Positions 17,054-25,750 of a DNA stretch of 64,000 bases are shown here, one piece after another. Source of the DNA: Anaerolineae bacterium (GTDB lineage: Bacteria > Chloroflexota > Anaerolineae > Aggregatilineales > UBA3940); contig JAFGLD010000205.1 of the NCBI GenBank assembly GCA_016928235.1, positions 1 through 64,000 of the forward strand, in the 5' to 3' direction. The notes beneath the pieces are model-generated. The model saw only the letters and a list, made by a program, of their open reading frames with translations, ran no database searches and was not told where the DNA came from. Position 1 is the first letter of the stretch. Every line of letters begins with the position of its first letter. The position numbers and the translations under genes are program-made.

Positions 17054-19918
17054 ATGTATTTCCGGTCGATTTTTCGTGTTGCTATCAAGCGCCTTTTAAC
17101 CCAGCGTGGGCTATCTCTGGCGACCACACTGGGGCTGATCATCTCGGTGGCGCTGGCCATGAGTGTGCCCCTTTATGCCGATTCGATTTTGCACCGTATG
17201 CTCACCGAGCGTCTGGCTGCGGACGAGGAGCGAAAGGGCGAGCCCAATGCTCCGTTTAGCTTGCTCTTCGAGCATTTGCAGACCAAACGAGGTACGGCCC
17301 AATGGGCTGAGCTGGAAGCCATCGATACGTACTTCACATCGGGGGAGGCGGAGCGCGGGCTGGGCCTGCCCTTGCAGCTTAATATTCGCTATTTCAAAAC
17401 ATATGCCTTGGGGCTGTATCCGGCCGATACCATCCCTGCGGATTCGGATGGGCCGCTTGCCACGGCCAGTCTGGGCACGCTGACAGGAATCGAAAATTAC
17501 ATTACCCTGACCGAAGGCCGCCTACCTGACCCATCGGCTGGTGCTATTGAAGTGCTGGTAAGTGTACGCCAGGCGGAAGCCAAGGACTTACATCCCGGTC
17601 AATCTCTTCTGGCTTTCTATCACGATACTGTAAACCCAGATCGACCCGACATCCAATTGCCTGTCTCCGTTGTAGGGGTGTGGCAGGCTACAGATCCCAA
17701 TGATGCATTCTGGTTCTTTGAGCCGGCTGCTTTTGACGAAGCGCTGTTGATGCCTGAAGGCACTTTCTTTAACCATGCAGTCGCATTGGAAGGTCAGCGC
17801 TGGATCAGCGAGTGGTACCTGGTGCCGGATGCCAGCTCGGTGCGGTCAGACAGTGTCGATGAGACATTGGCACGTGTGACGACGGTCAAAACCCGCACCG
17901 ATGCTCTGCTACCGACTATCAAGTCGCGCATCCTGCCGCTCGATCTGCTGAAGCAATACCAGATGGCTGCCAGGCAGCTAACTTTCTCTTTGTTCGTCTT
18001 CAGCGTGCCGATTGTGGGCCTGCTCATTGCTTTCATCAGCCTGGTGGTCAGTCTGGCTGTTGAGCGCCGGCGGAACGAGATCGCCATGCTGCGCAGCCGT
18101 GGGGCAAGCTTGTTGCAGATCGTTGGCATCGCGGGGCTTGAGGGTGGCATCATGTGTGGGCTGGCTTTGATCATTGGCCTCCCGCTTAGTGAGGGGTTGA
18201 CACGGGCTATGGGTCACACGCGCAGCTTTCTCAATTTCACCCTGCCCGGTGAGCTTAATCTACGTCTCACGCAGCCGGCATTGCTCTTTGGTATTGCCGT
18301 ACTCGTCCTGATACTGCTCATTCAGCTCATACCTACCCTCAGCGCGGCGCGGCAGACTATCGTTACCTACCGGCAGGAGCGCACAAGGGAGCTGAGACCC
18401 CCGTGGTGGCAGAGGCTGTGGATCGATGTGCTATTGCTGATCGTTGCGGGCTATGGCACTTATGTCGTTCGTAGCCAGGGCAGTCTGGCTGAGGCTACGC
18501 AGTCCGATCCGTTCCATAACCCGCTGCTTATCCTCGTCCCGGCATTGGGTATCTTTGCCGTCAGTCTTTTCCTGTTGCGTATCTTGCCCAAGGTGCTGGC
18601 TCTGGTAGCGTGGGTATCATCCCGTACCCCTGGTGTCAGTCTGGTGCTGGCAGCCCGGCACCTGGCGCGGGCTCCAGCATTCTATGGTGCGCCGATGGTG
18701 CTGCTGATCCTGACGCTGAGCCTGGCAACCTTCACCGCGTCGTTAGCGGCCACCCTGGATAGCCACCTGCTCGCCCAACAGCGTTACCAGACCGGGGGCG
18801 ATCTGCATCTGGAAGAGATCGGAGAGTGTTTGCGAGCCCTGCCCATCCAAACCTATGGCAGCGAGCCGCGCTGCGATCTCAGTGCCTCACTGCTGGAAGG
18901 GCCTATTTGGCAATTTCCACCTGTCATCGACCACCTCAAAGTGTCTGGAGTGACAGCCGTCACGCGCGTGGGACGCTGGAGTATGGAGGTATCCATTGAC
19001 TCTGACCGAATCAAGGGTGTCTTTCTGGGCATTGAGCCAGGCCAGTTTGCCGATGTAGCCTACTGGCGCAGCGATTATGCCCCAGTGAGCCTGGAGACGC
19101 TGATGAGCCAGGTCGCGCTCGATGGGGTGGCCGTATCAAGCGATCTGCTCGATGAAAATGATCTCACCGTGGGCGATACGATTGATCTGTATGTCACTGC
19201 TGGCCGGATATACAAGATCAGCCGGAAAATTACAGGGACATTCGATTACTTCCCAACCTGGTATCCTCAGACCAATGAGGTAGCCATCGTAGGCGATCTG
19301 GACACGTTCTTCAGGGAAGTGGGCGGGTCTTATCCTTACAATGTCTGGGCGAGCACCCCATCAGAGATAGATTTCAAGCAAACGGTAGAGAATCTGCGCG
19401 ACGTCAATATCTTCCCGGCCATCAAGATCACCAAGTGGGTCGCATCGCCGATGGAGATTGCGGAACAACAGGGCCAGCCCGATCGACAAGGGCTTTTTGG
19501 CGTACTCTCCGTCGGATTTGTGGCCTCGGCTTTGCTCACCGTCATCGGCTTCTTCCTCTATGCGTTGTTTTCGTTCCGCAAGCGCTTTATTGAGGTTGGC
19601 TTGATGCGGGCGATTGGCCTCTCGGCCCGGCAGATGATTTTGTATCTGGCCTGGGAGCAGGCCTTCTTGATCGGTACCGGTTTGTTGGTGGGGACGGCCC
19701 TCGGCATCCTGGTGGGCGAGATATTTATCCCTACTTTGCAGTTTGGTACGGAAGCCGCCCAGTTGGTGCCCCCTTTCCAGGTACAGATTGCCTGGGGGGC
19801 GCTCGTCCAGATTTATGCGTTGTTTGGGGCCCTTTTCCTGGGCGCGTCGGGTGGCCTGGCTATGTTGTTGCGACGGATGAAGATCTTCCAGGCAATCAAG
19901 CTAGGAGAAACCGTATGA
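17054..19918 (+). CDS. Large FtsX-type ABC transporter permease
   Basis: A 954-residue permease. An N-terminal membrane helix (about 20-40) is followed by a long extracytoplasmic domain to about residue 310. A first FtsX block (about 315-455) contains LAVERRRNEIAMLRSRGAS. Two further helices flank KLVLAAR-like sequence near 520-560, then a second external domain and a C-terminal FtsX block (about 820-950) containing FSFRKRFIEVGLMRAIGLS. It has ten or so helices, so it works as a single fused permease. It overlaps the following ATPase gene by 4 bp (ATGA), showing translational coupling. AGGAACG precedes the ATG. The cargo is unknown. Confidence 0.87.
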   Translation: MYFRSIFRVAIKRLLTQRGLSLATTLGLIISVALAMSVPLYADSILHRMLTERLAADEERKGEPNAPFSLLFEHLQTKRGTAQWAELEAIDTYFTSGEAERGLGLPLQLNIRYFKTYALGLYPADTIPADSDGPLATASLGTLTGIENYITLTEGRLPDPSAGAIEVLVSVRQAEAKDLHPGQSLLAFYHDTVNPDRPDIQLPVSVVGVWQATDPNDAFWFFEPAAFDEALLMPEGTFFNHAVALEGQRWISEWYLVPDASSVRSDSVDETLARVTTVKTRTDALLPTIKSRILPLDLLKQYQMAARQLTFSLFVFSVPIVGLLIAFISLVVSLAVERRRNEIAMLRSRGASLLQIVGIAGLEGGIMCGLALIIGLPLSEGLTRAMGHTRSFLNFTLPGELNLRLTQPALLFGIAVLVLILLIQLIPTLSAARQTIVTYRQERTRELRPPWWQRLWIDVLLLIVAGYGTYVVRSQGSLAEATQSDPFHNPLLILVPALGIFAVSLFLLRILPKVLALVAWVSSRTPGVSLVLAARHLARAPAFYGAPMVLLILTLSLATFTASLAATLDSHLLAQQRYQTGGDLHLEEIGECLRALPIQTYGSEPRCDLSASLLEGPIWQFPPVIDHLKVSGVTAVTRVGRWSMEVSIDSDRIKGVFLGIEPGQFADVAYWRSDYAPVSLETLMSQVALDGVAVSSDLLDENDLTVGDTIDLYVTAGRIYKISRKITGTFDYFPTWYPQTNEVAIVGDLDTFFREVGGSYPYNVWASTPSEIDFKQTVENLRDVNIFPAIKITKWVASPMEIAEQQGQPDRQGLFGVLSVGFVASALLTVIGFFLYALFSFRKRFIEVGLMRAIGLSARQMILYLAWEQAFLIGTGLLVGTALGILVGEIFIPTLQFGTEAAQLVPPFQVQIAWGALVQIYALFGALFLGASGGLAMLLRRMKIFQAIKLGETV

Positions 19919-20793
19919 GCGAGAGTTTTATTCGCTGCGAAAGCCTGGTCAAGATCTATAAGCTGTCGGGCGTGGAAGTGCAGGCCTTGCAGGGGCTTGA
20001 TCTCTCCGTGGGGCAGGGGGAGATGTTGGGCATTGTGGGCGCCAGCGGCAGCGGCAAGTCGACTCTCATGAACATCCTGGGCGGGCTGGATCGACCCACG
20101 GCAGGGAATGCCCATGTCGGCCAGTACAATCTGCTGAAGCTCAGCGACCGTGCCTTGACCCACTACCGCCGCTCGATGGTGGGATTTGTCTGGCAGCAGG
20201 CCGCGCGTAACCTGGTGCCCTACCTGACGGCGGTTGAGAACGTCGAGATGCCGATGATGCTGGCCGGGCGACGCAAAACAGGTGAGCGCGCCCGCCAGTT
20301 ACTGGAGATGGTGGGGCTGGCCGACCGCCGCCATCATCGTCTGGATCAGCTGTCGGGCGGCGAGCAGCAGCGTGTCGCCATCGCTGTGGCTCTGGCCGAT
20401 GAGCCGGAGCTGTTACTGGCCGACGAGCCGACCGGTGAGCTGGACAATGCCACGGCCCAGACTATCTTCGATGTTCTCCGCACGATCAACACATCGCTCG
20501 GTGTGACGATGCTGATCGTGACACACGACCCGGCCATCGCCCAGCAGGTCAACCGCGTCGTGAGCGTGCGCGATGGCAAGCTGGCGGCAGAAACCATCCG
20601 GCGAGCTGTTGAAACCGAGGATGAGACAGGTACCCACGTCAGCTATCAGATGCTGGACTCGGCGGGCCGGATGCAGATACCTAAAGAATATAGAGAGCAT
20701 TTCCAGATCAAGCATCGTGTTATTTTGGAGCCTCAGGAAGATGGCATTCTGATCAAACCCGTATCGGACGAGAGCTATGAACAACGTCATTGA
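19915..20793 (+). CDS. ABC ATPase with C-terminal AbrB-like extension
   Basis: A 292-residue LolD/MacB-type ATPase. Walker A is GASGSGKST (42-50), the signature LSGGEQQRVAIAVALA, Walker B LLLADEPTGELD and the switch LIVTHDP. The core ends near residue 238. The last 54 residues (YQMLDSAGRMQIPKEYREHF, then IKHRVILEPQEDGILIKP) read like a SpoVT/AbrB swapped-hairpin domain (the family pattern is vDsaGRiqIPkeyRe.l.i..rv.l...). That domain normally binds DNA or mediates dimerisation and is unusual on a transporter ATPase. Start overlaps the permease stop by 4 bp; the end overlaps the next ATPase by 17 bp. The two ATPases probably form a heterodimer. Confidence 0.88.
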   Translation: MSESFIRCESLVKIYKLSGVEVQALQGLDLSVGQGEMLGIVGASGSGKSTLMNILGGLDRPTAGNAHVGQYNLLKLSDRALTHYRRSMVGFVWQQAARNLVPYLTAVENVEMPMMLAGRRKTGERARQLLEMVGLADRRHHRLDQLSGGEQQRVAIAVALADEPELLLADEPTGELDNATAQTIFDVLRTINTSLGVTMLIVTHDPAIAQQVNRVVSVRDGKLAAETIRRAVETEDETGTHVSYQMLDSAGRMQIPKEYREHFQIKHRVILEPQEDGILIKPVSDESYEQRH

Positions 20794-21460
20794 GACTCAC
20801 GATGTATGGCGCGTCTATCGAACCGGCCAACAGGAAGTAGCTGCTCTGCGCGGTGTCAGCCTGTGTGTGACACGTGGGCGTTTCGTGGCGCTCAAGGGAC
20901 GCTCCGGCAGTGGTAAGACGACGCTTTTAAACTGTGTCGGTGGGCTCGATCAGCCCACACACGGTACGGTGCAGGTGCTTGGACAGGAATTGACCGGCTG
21001 GGATGATGAGCGTCTGACAACCTGGCGGCGTGAGCAGGTCGGGTTCGTTTTTCAATCGTTTGGCCTGATCACCACCCTGTCTGTCTACGAAAATGTGGAG
21101 CTGATGGCGCGTTTGCGCCGGCTGTCCGCCACCGAGCGCCACCAGCGCACTGTGGAGTGCCTTGAGCGCGTGGGGCTAGACAAGTGGCACAACCATCGTC
21201 CCGATGAGCTGTCGGGTGGGCAGCAGCAGCGCGTGGCGATTGCCCGCGCACTGGCCAACAACGCGCCGCTCATGTTGGCGGATGAGCCGACCGGCGAGCT
21301 GGACAGCACCACCGGGAGCGAGATATTAAAGCTGTTCCGCCAGATTGTGGACGAGGAGGGTGTCACGCTACTCATGGTCTCGCACGACAAGCTGGTCGAG
21401 GATTACGCCGATGAAGTATTGCATCTGCAAGATGGGCAGATTATAGGGTTTGGGGGATAG
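20777..21460 (+). CDS. ABC transporter ATP-binding protein, LolD/MacB type
   Basis: A 227-residue ATPase of minimal length. Walker A is GRSGSGKTT (41-49), the Q-loop lies in GFVFQSFGLITTLSVYEN, the signature is LSGGQQQRVAIARALA, Walker B PLMLADEPTGELD and the switch LLMVSHDK. It overlaps the preceding ATPase gene by 17 bp, so the two are translated together. With the 954-residue permease it gives a one-permease, two-ATPase FtsX-type system. Whether the two nucleotide-binding sites are functionally unequal cannot be told from sequence; both keep all core motifs. Confidence 0.9.
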   Translation: MNNVIETHDVWRVYRTGQQEVAALRGVSLCVTRGRFVALKGRSGSGKTTLLNCVGGLDQPTHGTVQVLGQELTGWDDERLTTWRREQVGFVFQSFGLITTLSVYENVELMARLRRLSATERHQRTVECLERVGLDKWHNHRPDELSGGQQQRVAIARALANNAPLMLADEPTGELDSTTGSEILKLFRQIVDEEGVTLLMVSHDKLVEDYADEVLHLQDGQIIGFGG

Positions 21461-21623
21461 GGGTCAGGGGATGGGGTGCTTGTCCCCATGCTCTGTGCTC
21501 AGATGTTGGTTTTTCGTTACCACGCTCTGCGTGGTAACCCAAAGGGTGATGCTTTGCATCCCGTGGTTTTTTCTTGCTCTCGTGTTTTGAGTGAGCACGA
21601 GAGAATGCATAGGAGGAGTTTTT

Positions 21624-24065
21624 ATGCGTCTTCACAAGCTACTTATCACGATCATTTTGTTTGTTATGGTGGCCGGGATGTTCAGTGGGTGTCAGGAGAC
21701 CGGCCCGACTTCTACATCAGCGCCAGAGTCTGCCGCGTCTGCTACTTCTCTGCCCACAGAAGCCCCGGAAATCGAGCCTGAAATCTTCGAGAGCTTCGAA
21801 GAAAGCTCGACCAGCTGGGCAGCCGGGCTGCCACCCAACTTTGGAGACAGCAGCGCGGTGGAAGTCAGCCTCAGTGATAAATATGCCAGCGACGGAAAGC
21901 AGTCCCTGGCAATGACCTTCGGGCAGGCTGGCCCCAGGGCTATGTTCGTCATTGAGGGCGCCTTCGATTTCTCTGAGGCGGGATATCTACAGTTCGACCT
22001 CGACGATCCGGATGGCGCTGTGCAGGGTGTTGGCTTTTCTCTGAGTACCAGCTCGGCCTGGCTGTGGCACGAAGCGAAGCCGGCTGCCGTTAAGCAGGGC
22101 GAGAACACGCTGACCTTTGATCTGGCTGCATCCACTTATTGGACCGACAATACCGATGGCGAATACAACGCCACCATCGCCGACCTGGCATCCATCCAAA
22201 GGGTAGCTATCATCCTCTATCCCAAGGCCGATGGCACCGCCTATCTGGATCAGGTGCGGCTGCTGCCCATTGAAGTCCAGCTAACTGCCTCGAGCCCCAT
22301 CGATATCGCCTTCCAGGCGGCTCCCACTGCCACCAAGGAACCGGAGCCGCTGCCTGAGTTCGATCCGGCTGATGCCGGGGTTGCGCTCACAGTGCCGGAA
22401 GGAGCCGAGTTTAGCCAGTTCAAGATGGTCGAGCTGGACGTCGAGACCAATGTCCCGGCCGCCAACCATTTCGATCCCGAAGATCTCGATATCCAGGTCA
22501 CTTTCAACGGCCCTGCCGGTAAGACTCTCCAGTCGGGTGCCTTCTGGTACCAGGAGTGGGCTGACTGGAAGGATGAGCAACCATCTGGCGAGGGCAGCTG
22601 GAAAGTACGCTTCACGCCAACCGTCGAAGGCGATTGGAGCGCGGTGGCTTCCATCGCAGCTTTCAAGGTCAAGAGCGAGTCCGTGACTTTCTCGGTGGCG
22701 GCCTCAGACAGCCACGGCTTCGTGCGCATCAATCAGAAGAACCCGCGCTATCTGGCTTTTGACGATGGCGCGCCATTTCTGGTCAATGGTATCAACATGG
22801 GGTGGTGGGAAGATGACCCGATTGGCGATTATGAGCGCTGGCTGGACGATTTCTCGGCTAATGGTGGCAACACCATCCGGGTCTGGATGGCCTCCTGGTC
22901 TTACGCCATCGAATGGCAGGAGACCGGCCTGGGCGATTACACCAACCGGATGAAGCAGGCCTGGCTACTCGATCAGCTCTTCAAGATGGCCGAGGAGCGG
23001 GACATCTATATCCTGTTGGTTCTGAGCAATCACGGGCAGTTTAGCGAAAACACCAACCCGGAATGGGCTGAAAATCCCTACAATGCCGCGCTCGGTGGGC
23101 CGCTTGCGAGCCCCGGGGAGTTCGTCACCGATGAGACGGCCCGCATGGTCTTTAAGCGCCGCCTCAATTACATCGCCCATCGCTGGGGCTACTCGACCAA
23201 CATCCTGGCCTGGGAATGGTGGAACGAGATCAACTGGACGCCCATCAACGATGAGATGCTTGTGCCCTGGATCCAGGAGATGGATGCTTACCTGGCCGAG
23301 CGCGACCCCTATGCTCACCTGACCACTGAATCGGGGCACGGCACTCAATCGAGCATCTGGCAACTGCCGGAGATGGACATTCCAACCAGGCATCTCTATG
23401 CGACGACCGACATGTATCGTTCGTCCATAGGCGCCTACCAGGATCTGACAGAGGCCATTCAGGGGAAGCCGCTTCTCTTTGCCGAGTTCGGATATTCATC
23501 ATCAGAAGAGACCAATGCGCCTTACCTGAGCAACGGTGAGCATCTCCATAATGGGTTATGGGCTCCTGTCTTCAATGGCTTTGCCGGTACCGGCATGTAC
23601 TGGTGGTGGGATACCTATGTCGATCCTCAGAACCAGTGGTATCACTTCAAGGGCATCTCGGAGTTTTTCAGGGATGAGGATCTCTCGACTTACACCCCCA
23701 TGGGAATACTCGATATCTCCGGCCCCGATGGCGAGCCTGCCGCGGCGAAGGGCATGGGGCTGAGCCGGAGTGACTCGATCTTGATCTGGCTGCGCAATGA
23801 CGTCTACACTGGAGAAGATAGCCAGGCTGCCTACGAAGATGCCATTATCGCCAAGGCCGCCGACAATTATTCCTACGATCCACCCGACGCGGAGGGGCAA
23901 ACCATCACCCTGAGCGGTGTCGCCAATGGCGCCTACACTGTACAGTGGTTCGATCCGCAAACCGCTGAGTGGCTCGATGAGGAAACTGTCACGGCAAAGA
24001 ACGGAACATTGGTGATCGTGGTTCCTACTCTTGATAAGGACCTGGCCGCTAAGATCTCTCGCTGA
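21624..24065 (+). CDS. Glycanase lipoprotein with DUF5060 and TIM-barrel domain
   Basis: An 813-residue secreted lipoprotein. The signal peptide ends with lipobox GMFSGC. Domains in order: a Thr/Ser/Pro-rich linker; a carbohydrate-binding-like beta-sandwich (about 45-210) starting FESFEESS; an Ig-like DUF5060 domain (about 255-365); and a GH5-like clan-A TIM barrel (about 370-700). The probable acid/base is Glu535 in AWEWWNEINW and the nucleophile Glu621 in LLFAEFGYSS. A small C-terminal beta domain follows. It should cut a beta-linked plant glycan, plausibly mannan given its neighbours, on the outer face of the cell. The ATG at 21624 follows AGGAGG by seven bases. The exact GH family is not certain. 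Confidence 0.82.
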   Translation: MRLHKLLITIILFVMVAGMFSGCQETGPTSTSAPESAASATSLPTEAPEIEPEIFESFEESSTSWAAGLPPNFGDSSAVEVSLSDKYASDGKQSLAMTFGQAGPRAMFVIEGAFDFSEAGYLQFDLDDPDGAVQGVGFSLSTSSAWLWHEAKPAAVKQGENTLTFDLAASTYWTDNTDGEYNATIADLASIQRVAIILYPKADGTAYLDQVRLLPIEVQLTASSPIDIAFQAAPTATKEPEPLPEFDPADAGVALTVPEGAEFSQFKMVELDVETNVPAANHFDPEDLDIQVTFNGPAGKTLQSGAFWYQEWADWKDEQPSGEGSWKVRFTPTVEGDWSAVASIAAFKVKSESVTFSVAASDSHGFVRINQKNPRYLAFDDGAPFLVNGINMGWWEDDPIGDYERWLDDFSANGGNTIRVWMASWSYAIEWQETGLGDYTNRMKQAWLLDQLFKMAEERDIYILLVLSNHGQFSENTNPEWAENPYNAALGGPLASPGEFVTDETARMVFKRRLNYIAHRWGYSTNILAWEWWNEINWTPINDEMLVPWIQEMDAYLAERDPYAHLTTESGHGTQSSIWQLPEMDIPTRHLYATTDMYRSSIGAYQDLTEAIQGKPLLFAEFGYSSSEETNAPYLSNGEHLHNGLWAPVFNGFAGTGMYWWWDTYVDPQNQWYHFKGISEFFRDEDLSTYTPMGILDISGPDGEPAAAKGMGLSRSDSILIWLRNDVYTGEDSQAAYEDAIIAKAADNYSYDPPDAEGQTITLSGVANGAYTVQWFDPQTAEWLDEETVTAKNGTLVIVVPTLDKDLAAKISR

Positions 24066-24100
24066 GCCTTTTCGCCCCTGCTCCTTGGGGATTAAGGTTT

Positions 24101-24133
24101 GGTGTGCTTACCGATCAGATCGGTAAGCACACC
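24101..24133 (+). repeat. 33-bp near-perfect palindrome after the glycanase gene
   Basis: Arms of 16 bp (GGTGTGCTTACCGATC at 24101-24116, its complement at 24118-24133) around one central base, directly before the 21-bp array. A GGTAAGCACACC 12-mer in its right arm recurs with one change (GGTAGGCACACC) at 24396-24407, on the far side of the array. It could be a terminator-like structure or part of a mobile repeat unit. Confidence 0.8.
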
Positions 24134-24140
24134 CAGTTTT

Positions 24141-24371
24141 GACAGCAAGCGTGCTTTGTTCGACAGCAAGCGTGCTTTGTCTGACAGCAAGCGTGCTTTG
24201 TTTGACAGCAAGCGTGCTTTGTTCGACAGCAAGCGTGCTTTGTTCGACAGCAAGCGTGCTTTGTTTGACAGCAAGCGTGCTTTGTTTGACAGCAAGCGTG
24301 CTTTGTTTGACAGCAAGCGTGCTTTGTTCGACAGCAAGCGTGCTTTGTCTGACAGCAAGCGTGCTTTGTTC
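24141..24371. repeat. Tandem array, 11 perfect-length copies of a 21-bp unit
   Basis: Eleven head-to-tail units, GACAGCAAGCGTGCTTTGTTC being the commonest, followed by a degenerate twelfth from 24372. The first 19 bases are identical in all copies. Only the last two vary: TC in units 1, 4, 5, 9 and 11; TT in 3, 6, 7 and 8; CT in 2 and 10. Each unit contains the dyad AAGC-GT-GCTT. The period equals two turns of B-DNA, so the dyads lie on one face. Because 21 is a multiple of 3, five of six frames stay open, but none has a credible start. There are no spacers, so it is not a CRISPR array. Confidence 0.95.
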
Positions 24372-24469
24372 GACCGCAAGTGTGATGGATTTGTTGGTAG
24401 GCACACCGGTATAACTTGTCTGCCATAAGACTATCGCCATAAGCCATAAGTTATAAGAGAAGGAGACAG

Positions 24470-24491
24470 GCGATCCCCTGCGGGAGATCGC
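24470..24491 (+). promoter_or_regulatory. Hairpin just upstream of the epimerase start
   Basis: GCGATCCCC and GGGAGATCGC pair around a TGC loop with one bulged base, ending 13 bases before the ATG at 24505. An AAGGAG stands just before the hairpin (near 24459), so folding could bring that ribosome-binding site closer to the start codon. This is an inference from geometry only. Confidence 0.4.
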
Positions 24492-24504
24492 GCGAAACAG
24501 TACT

Positions 24505-25725
24505 ATGAGCAGCATTATCGATACCGCAGCCGGTTACCAGACTGAAGTCATGAATGAGCTTGTAAACGACATCCTGCCTTTCTACATCGACCATGCTGTC
24601 GACGAGAAGCAGGGAGGCTTTTACGGTTTTATCACCAACGATGTGAGAGCCATCCCGAATGCGCCCAAGGGGCTCATCCAGAATTCGCGTATTCTGTGGA
24701 CTTTTTCCCATGCCTACCGCCTTCTGAACGATCCTCGCTATCTCCCGATCGCCGGCCGGGCTTATGCTTACCTGCTCGAACATTTCTGGGATGCCGAGCA
24801 CGGCGGCTTTTATTGGATGCTCACCCACGATGGGCGTCCAAAAGATGCCGGTAAGCTGGCTTATGGACAAGCTTTCTCTATCTATGCGTTGGCAGAATAC
24901 TACCTGGCCACCCGGAACGAGCAGGTCATTGGGAAGGCGCTCAAAACCTACCATCTGCTCGAAGAACACTTTGCCGATTCGACTGATGGGGGCTATATCG
25001 AGGGCGGCACGCGCGAATGGATTCCGTCCGATGACGCTTCGCTTGATGACGCGGTGGCAGCCAAGAGCATGAACACGCAGCTCCATGTGATCGAAGCCTA
25101 CACCAACCTGCTGCGCGTCTACGACGATGATGGACTGCGTGGGCGGCTGCGGGACGAGATCGACGTGATGGTCAACCATGTCATCGATCCGGTTACCTGG
25201 CACTTCAAATTACACTTCGACGCCGATTGGCGCGCACATAACGACAATATCTCTTACGGACATGACATCGAAGGCAGTTGGCTGTTGGTCGAAGCGGCGG
25301 AAGTGTTGGATGATGCCGCGCTGCTCGGCCGGATCCGGGACATCGCCATCAAGATGGCCCAGGCTACCTACGTGGAGGGAATCGACCAGGATGGCAGCTT
25401 GTTCTACGAGGGCAGCCCGCGCGGTCTGTTGAATCCCAACAAAGATTGGTGGCCCCAGGCTGAAGCAATGATCGGGTTTCTTAATGCCTACCAGATTACC
25501 CGTGAACCTCACTTCTACGAGGCCTCATTACGTGCCTGGCGCTTCATCCAGGACACGATCATCGACAAGCAAGACGGTGAATGGTTCTGGGGGGTTACGC
25601 CGGACGGCAAGATCATCGACCAGGGGAAGACTGGCCCGTGGAAGGCCCCTTATCACAATGGACGGGCCTGCCTGGAGGTGCATCGACGGTTGAGCAAGCT
25701 CATCGGCAATGGTGTGATTGCGTGA
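24505..25725 (+). CDS. Cellobiose/mannobiose 2-epimerase (AGE family)
   Basis: A 406-residue enzyme of the N-acylglucosamine 2-epimerase superfamily, full length for a cellobiose 2-epimerase. It shows NSRILWTFSHAYR, NTQLHVIEAYTNLL, SYGHDIEGSWLL, KDWWPQAEAM and GPWKAPYHNGRA. The three expected catalytic or binding histidines are His194, His253 and His384. Their spacing (59 and 131) equals that which I recall for Rhodothermus cellobiose 2-epimerase. It has no signal peptide and acts in the cytoplasm. It would convert the reducing-end sugar of beta-1,4-linked disaccharides, for example mannobiose to mannosylglucose, giving a substrate for the GH130 phosphorylase at 10635. The next gene starts 26 bp after its stop. 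Confidence 0.9.
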   Translation: MSSIIDTAAGYQTEVMNELVNDILPFYIDHAVDEKQGGFYGFITNDVRAIPNAPKGLIQNSRILWTFSHAYRLLNDPRYLPIAGRAYAYLLEHFWDAEHGGFYWMLTHDGRPKDAGKLAYGQAFSIYALAEYYLATRNEQVIGKALKTYHLLEEHFADSTDGGYIEGGTREWIPSDDASLDDAVAAKSMNTQLHVIEAYTNLLRVYDDDGLRGRLRDEIDVMVNHVIDPVTWHFKLHFDADWRAHNDNISYGHDIEGSWLLVEAAEVLDDAALLGRIRDIAIKMAQATYVEGIDQDGSLFYEGSPRGLLNPNKDWWPQAEAMIGFLNAYQITREPHFYEASLRAWRFIQDTIIDKQDGEWFWGVTPDGKIIDQGKTGPWKAPYHNGRACLEVHRRLSKLIGNGVIA

Positions 25726-25750
25726 TTGGGGGGTGAAAGACAGGACAACA

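Larger units (their letters stand above)
24066..24504. other. Spacer between glycanase and epimerase genes
   Basis: A 439-bp gap holding the palindrome (24101-24133), the 21-bp array (24141-24371), its degenerate end, a CCATAAG-iterated stretch (24422-24456) and a hairpin at 24470-24491. I see no promoter and no supported gene. Confidence 0.7.

Noticed and set aside
24141-24371. CRISPR array
   Set aside because: Units are directly adjacent with no unique spacers and no cas genes are present.
24099-24428. Long open frames across the 21-bp array, e.g. a DSKRALF-repeat protein on the plus strand and NKARLLS or EQSTLAV repeats on the minus strand
   Set aside because: A 21-bp unit keeps several frames open automatically. 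None has a ribosome-binding site or a sensible start, and they lie inside palindromic flanks.
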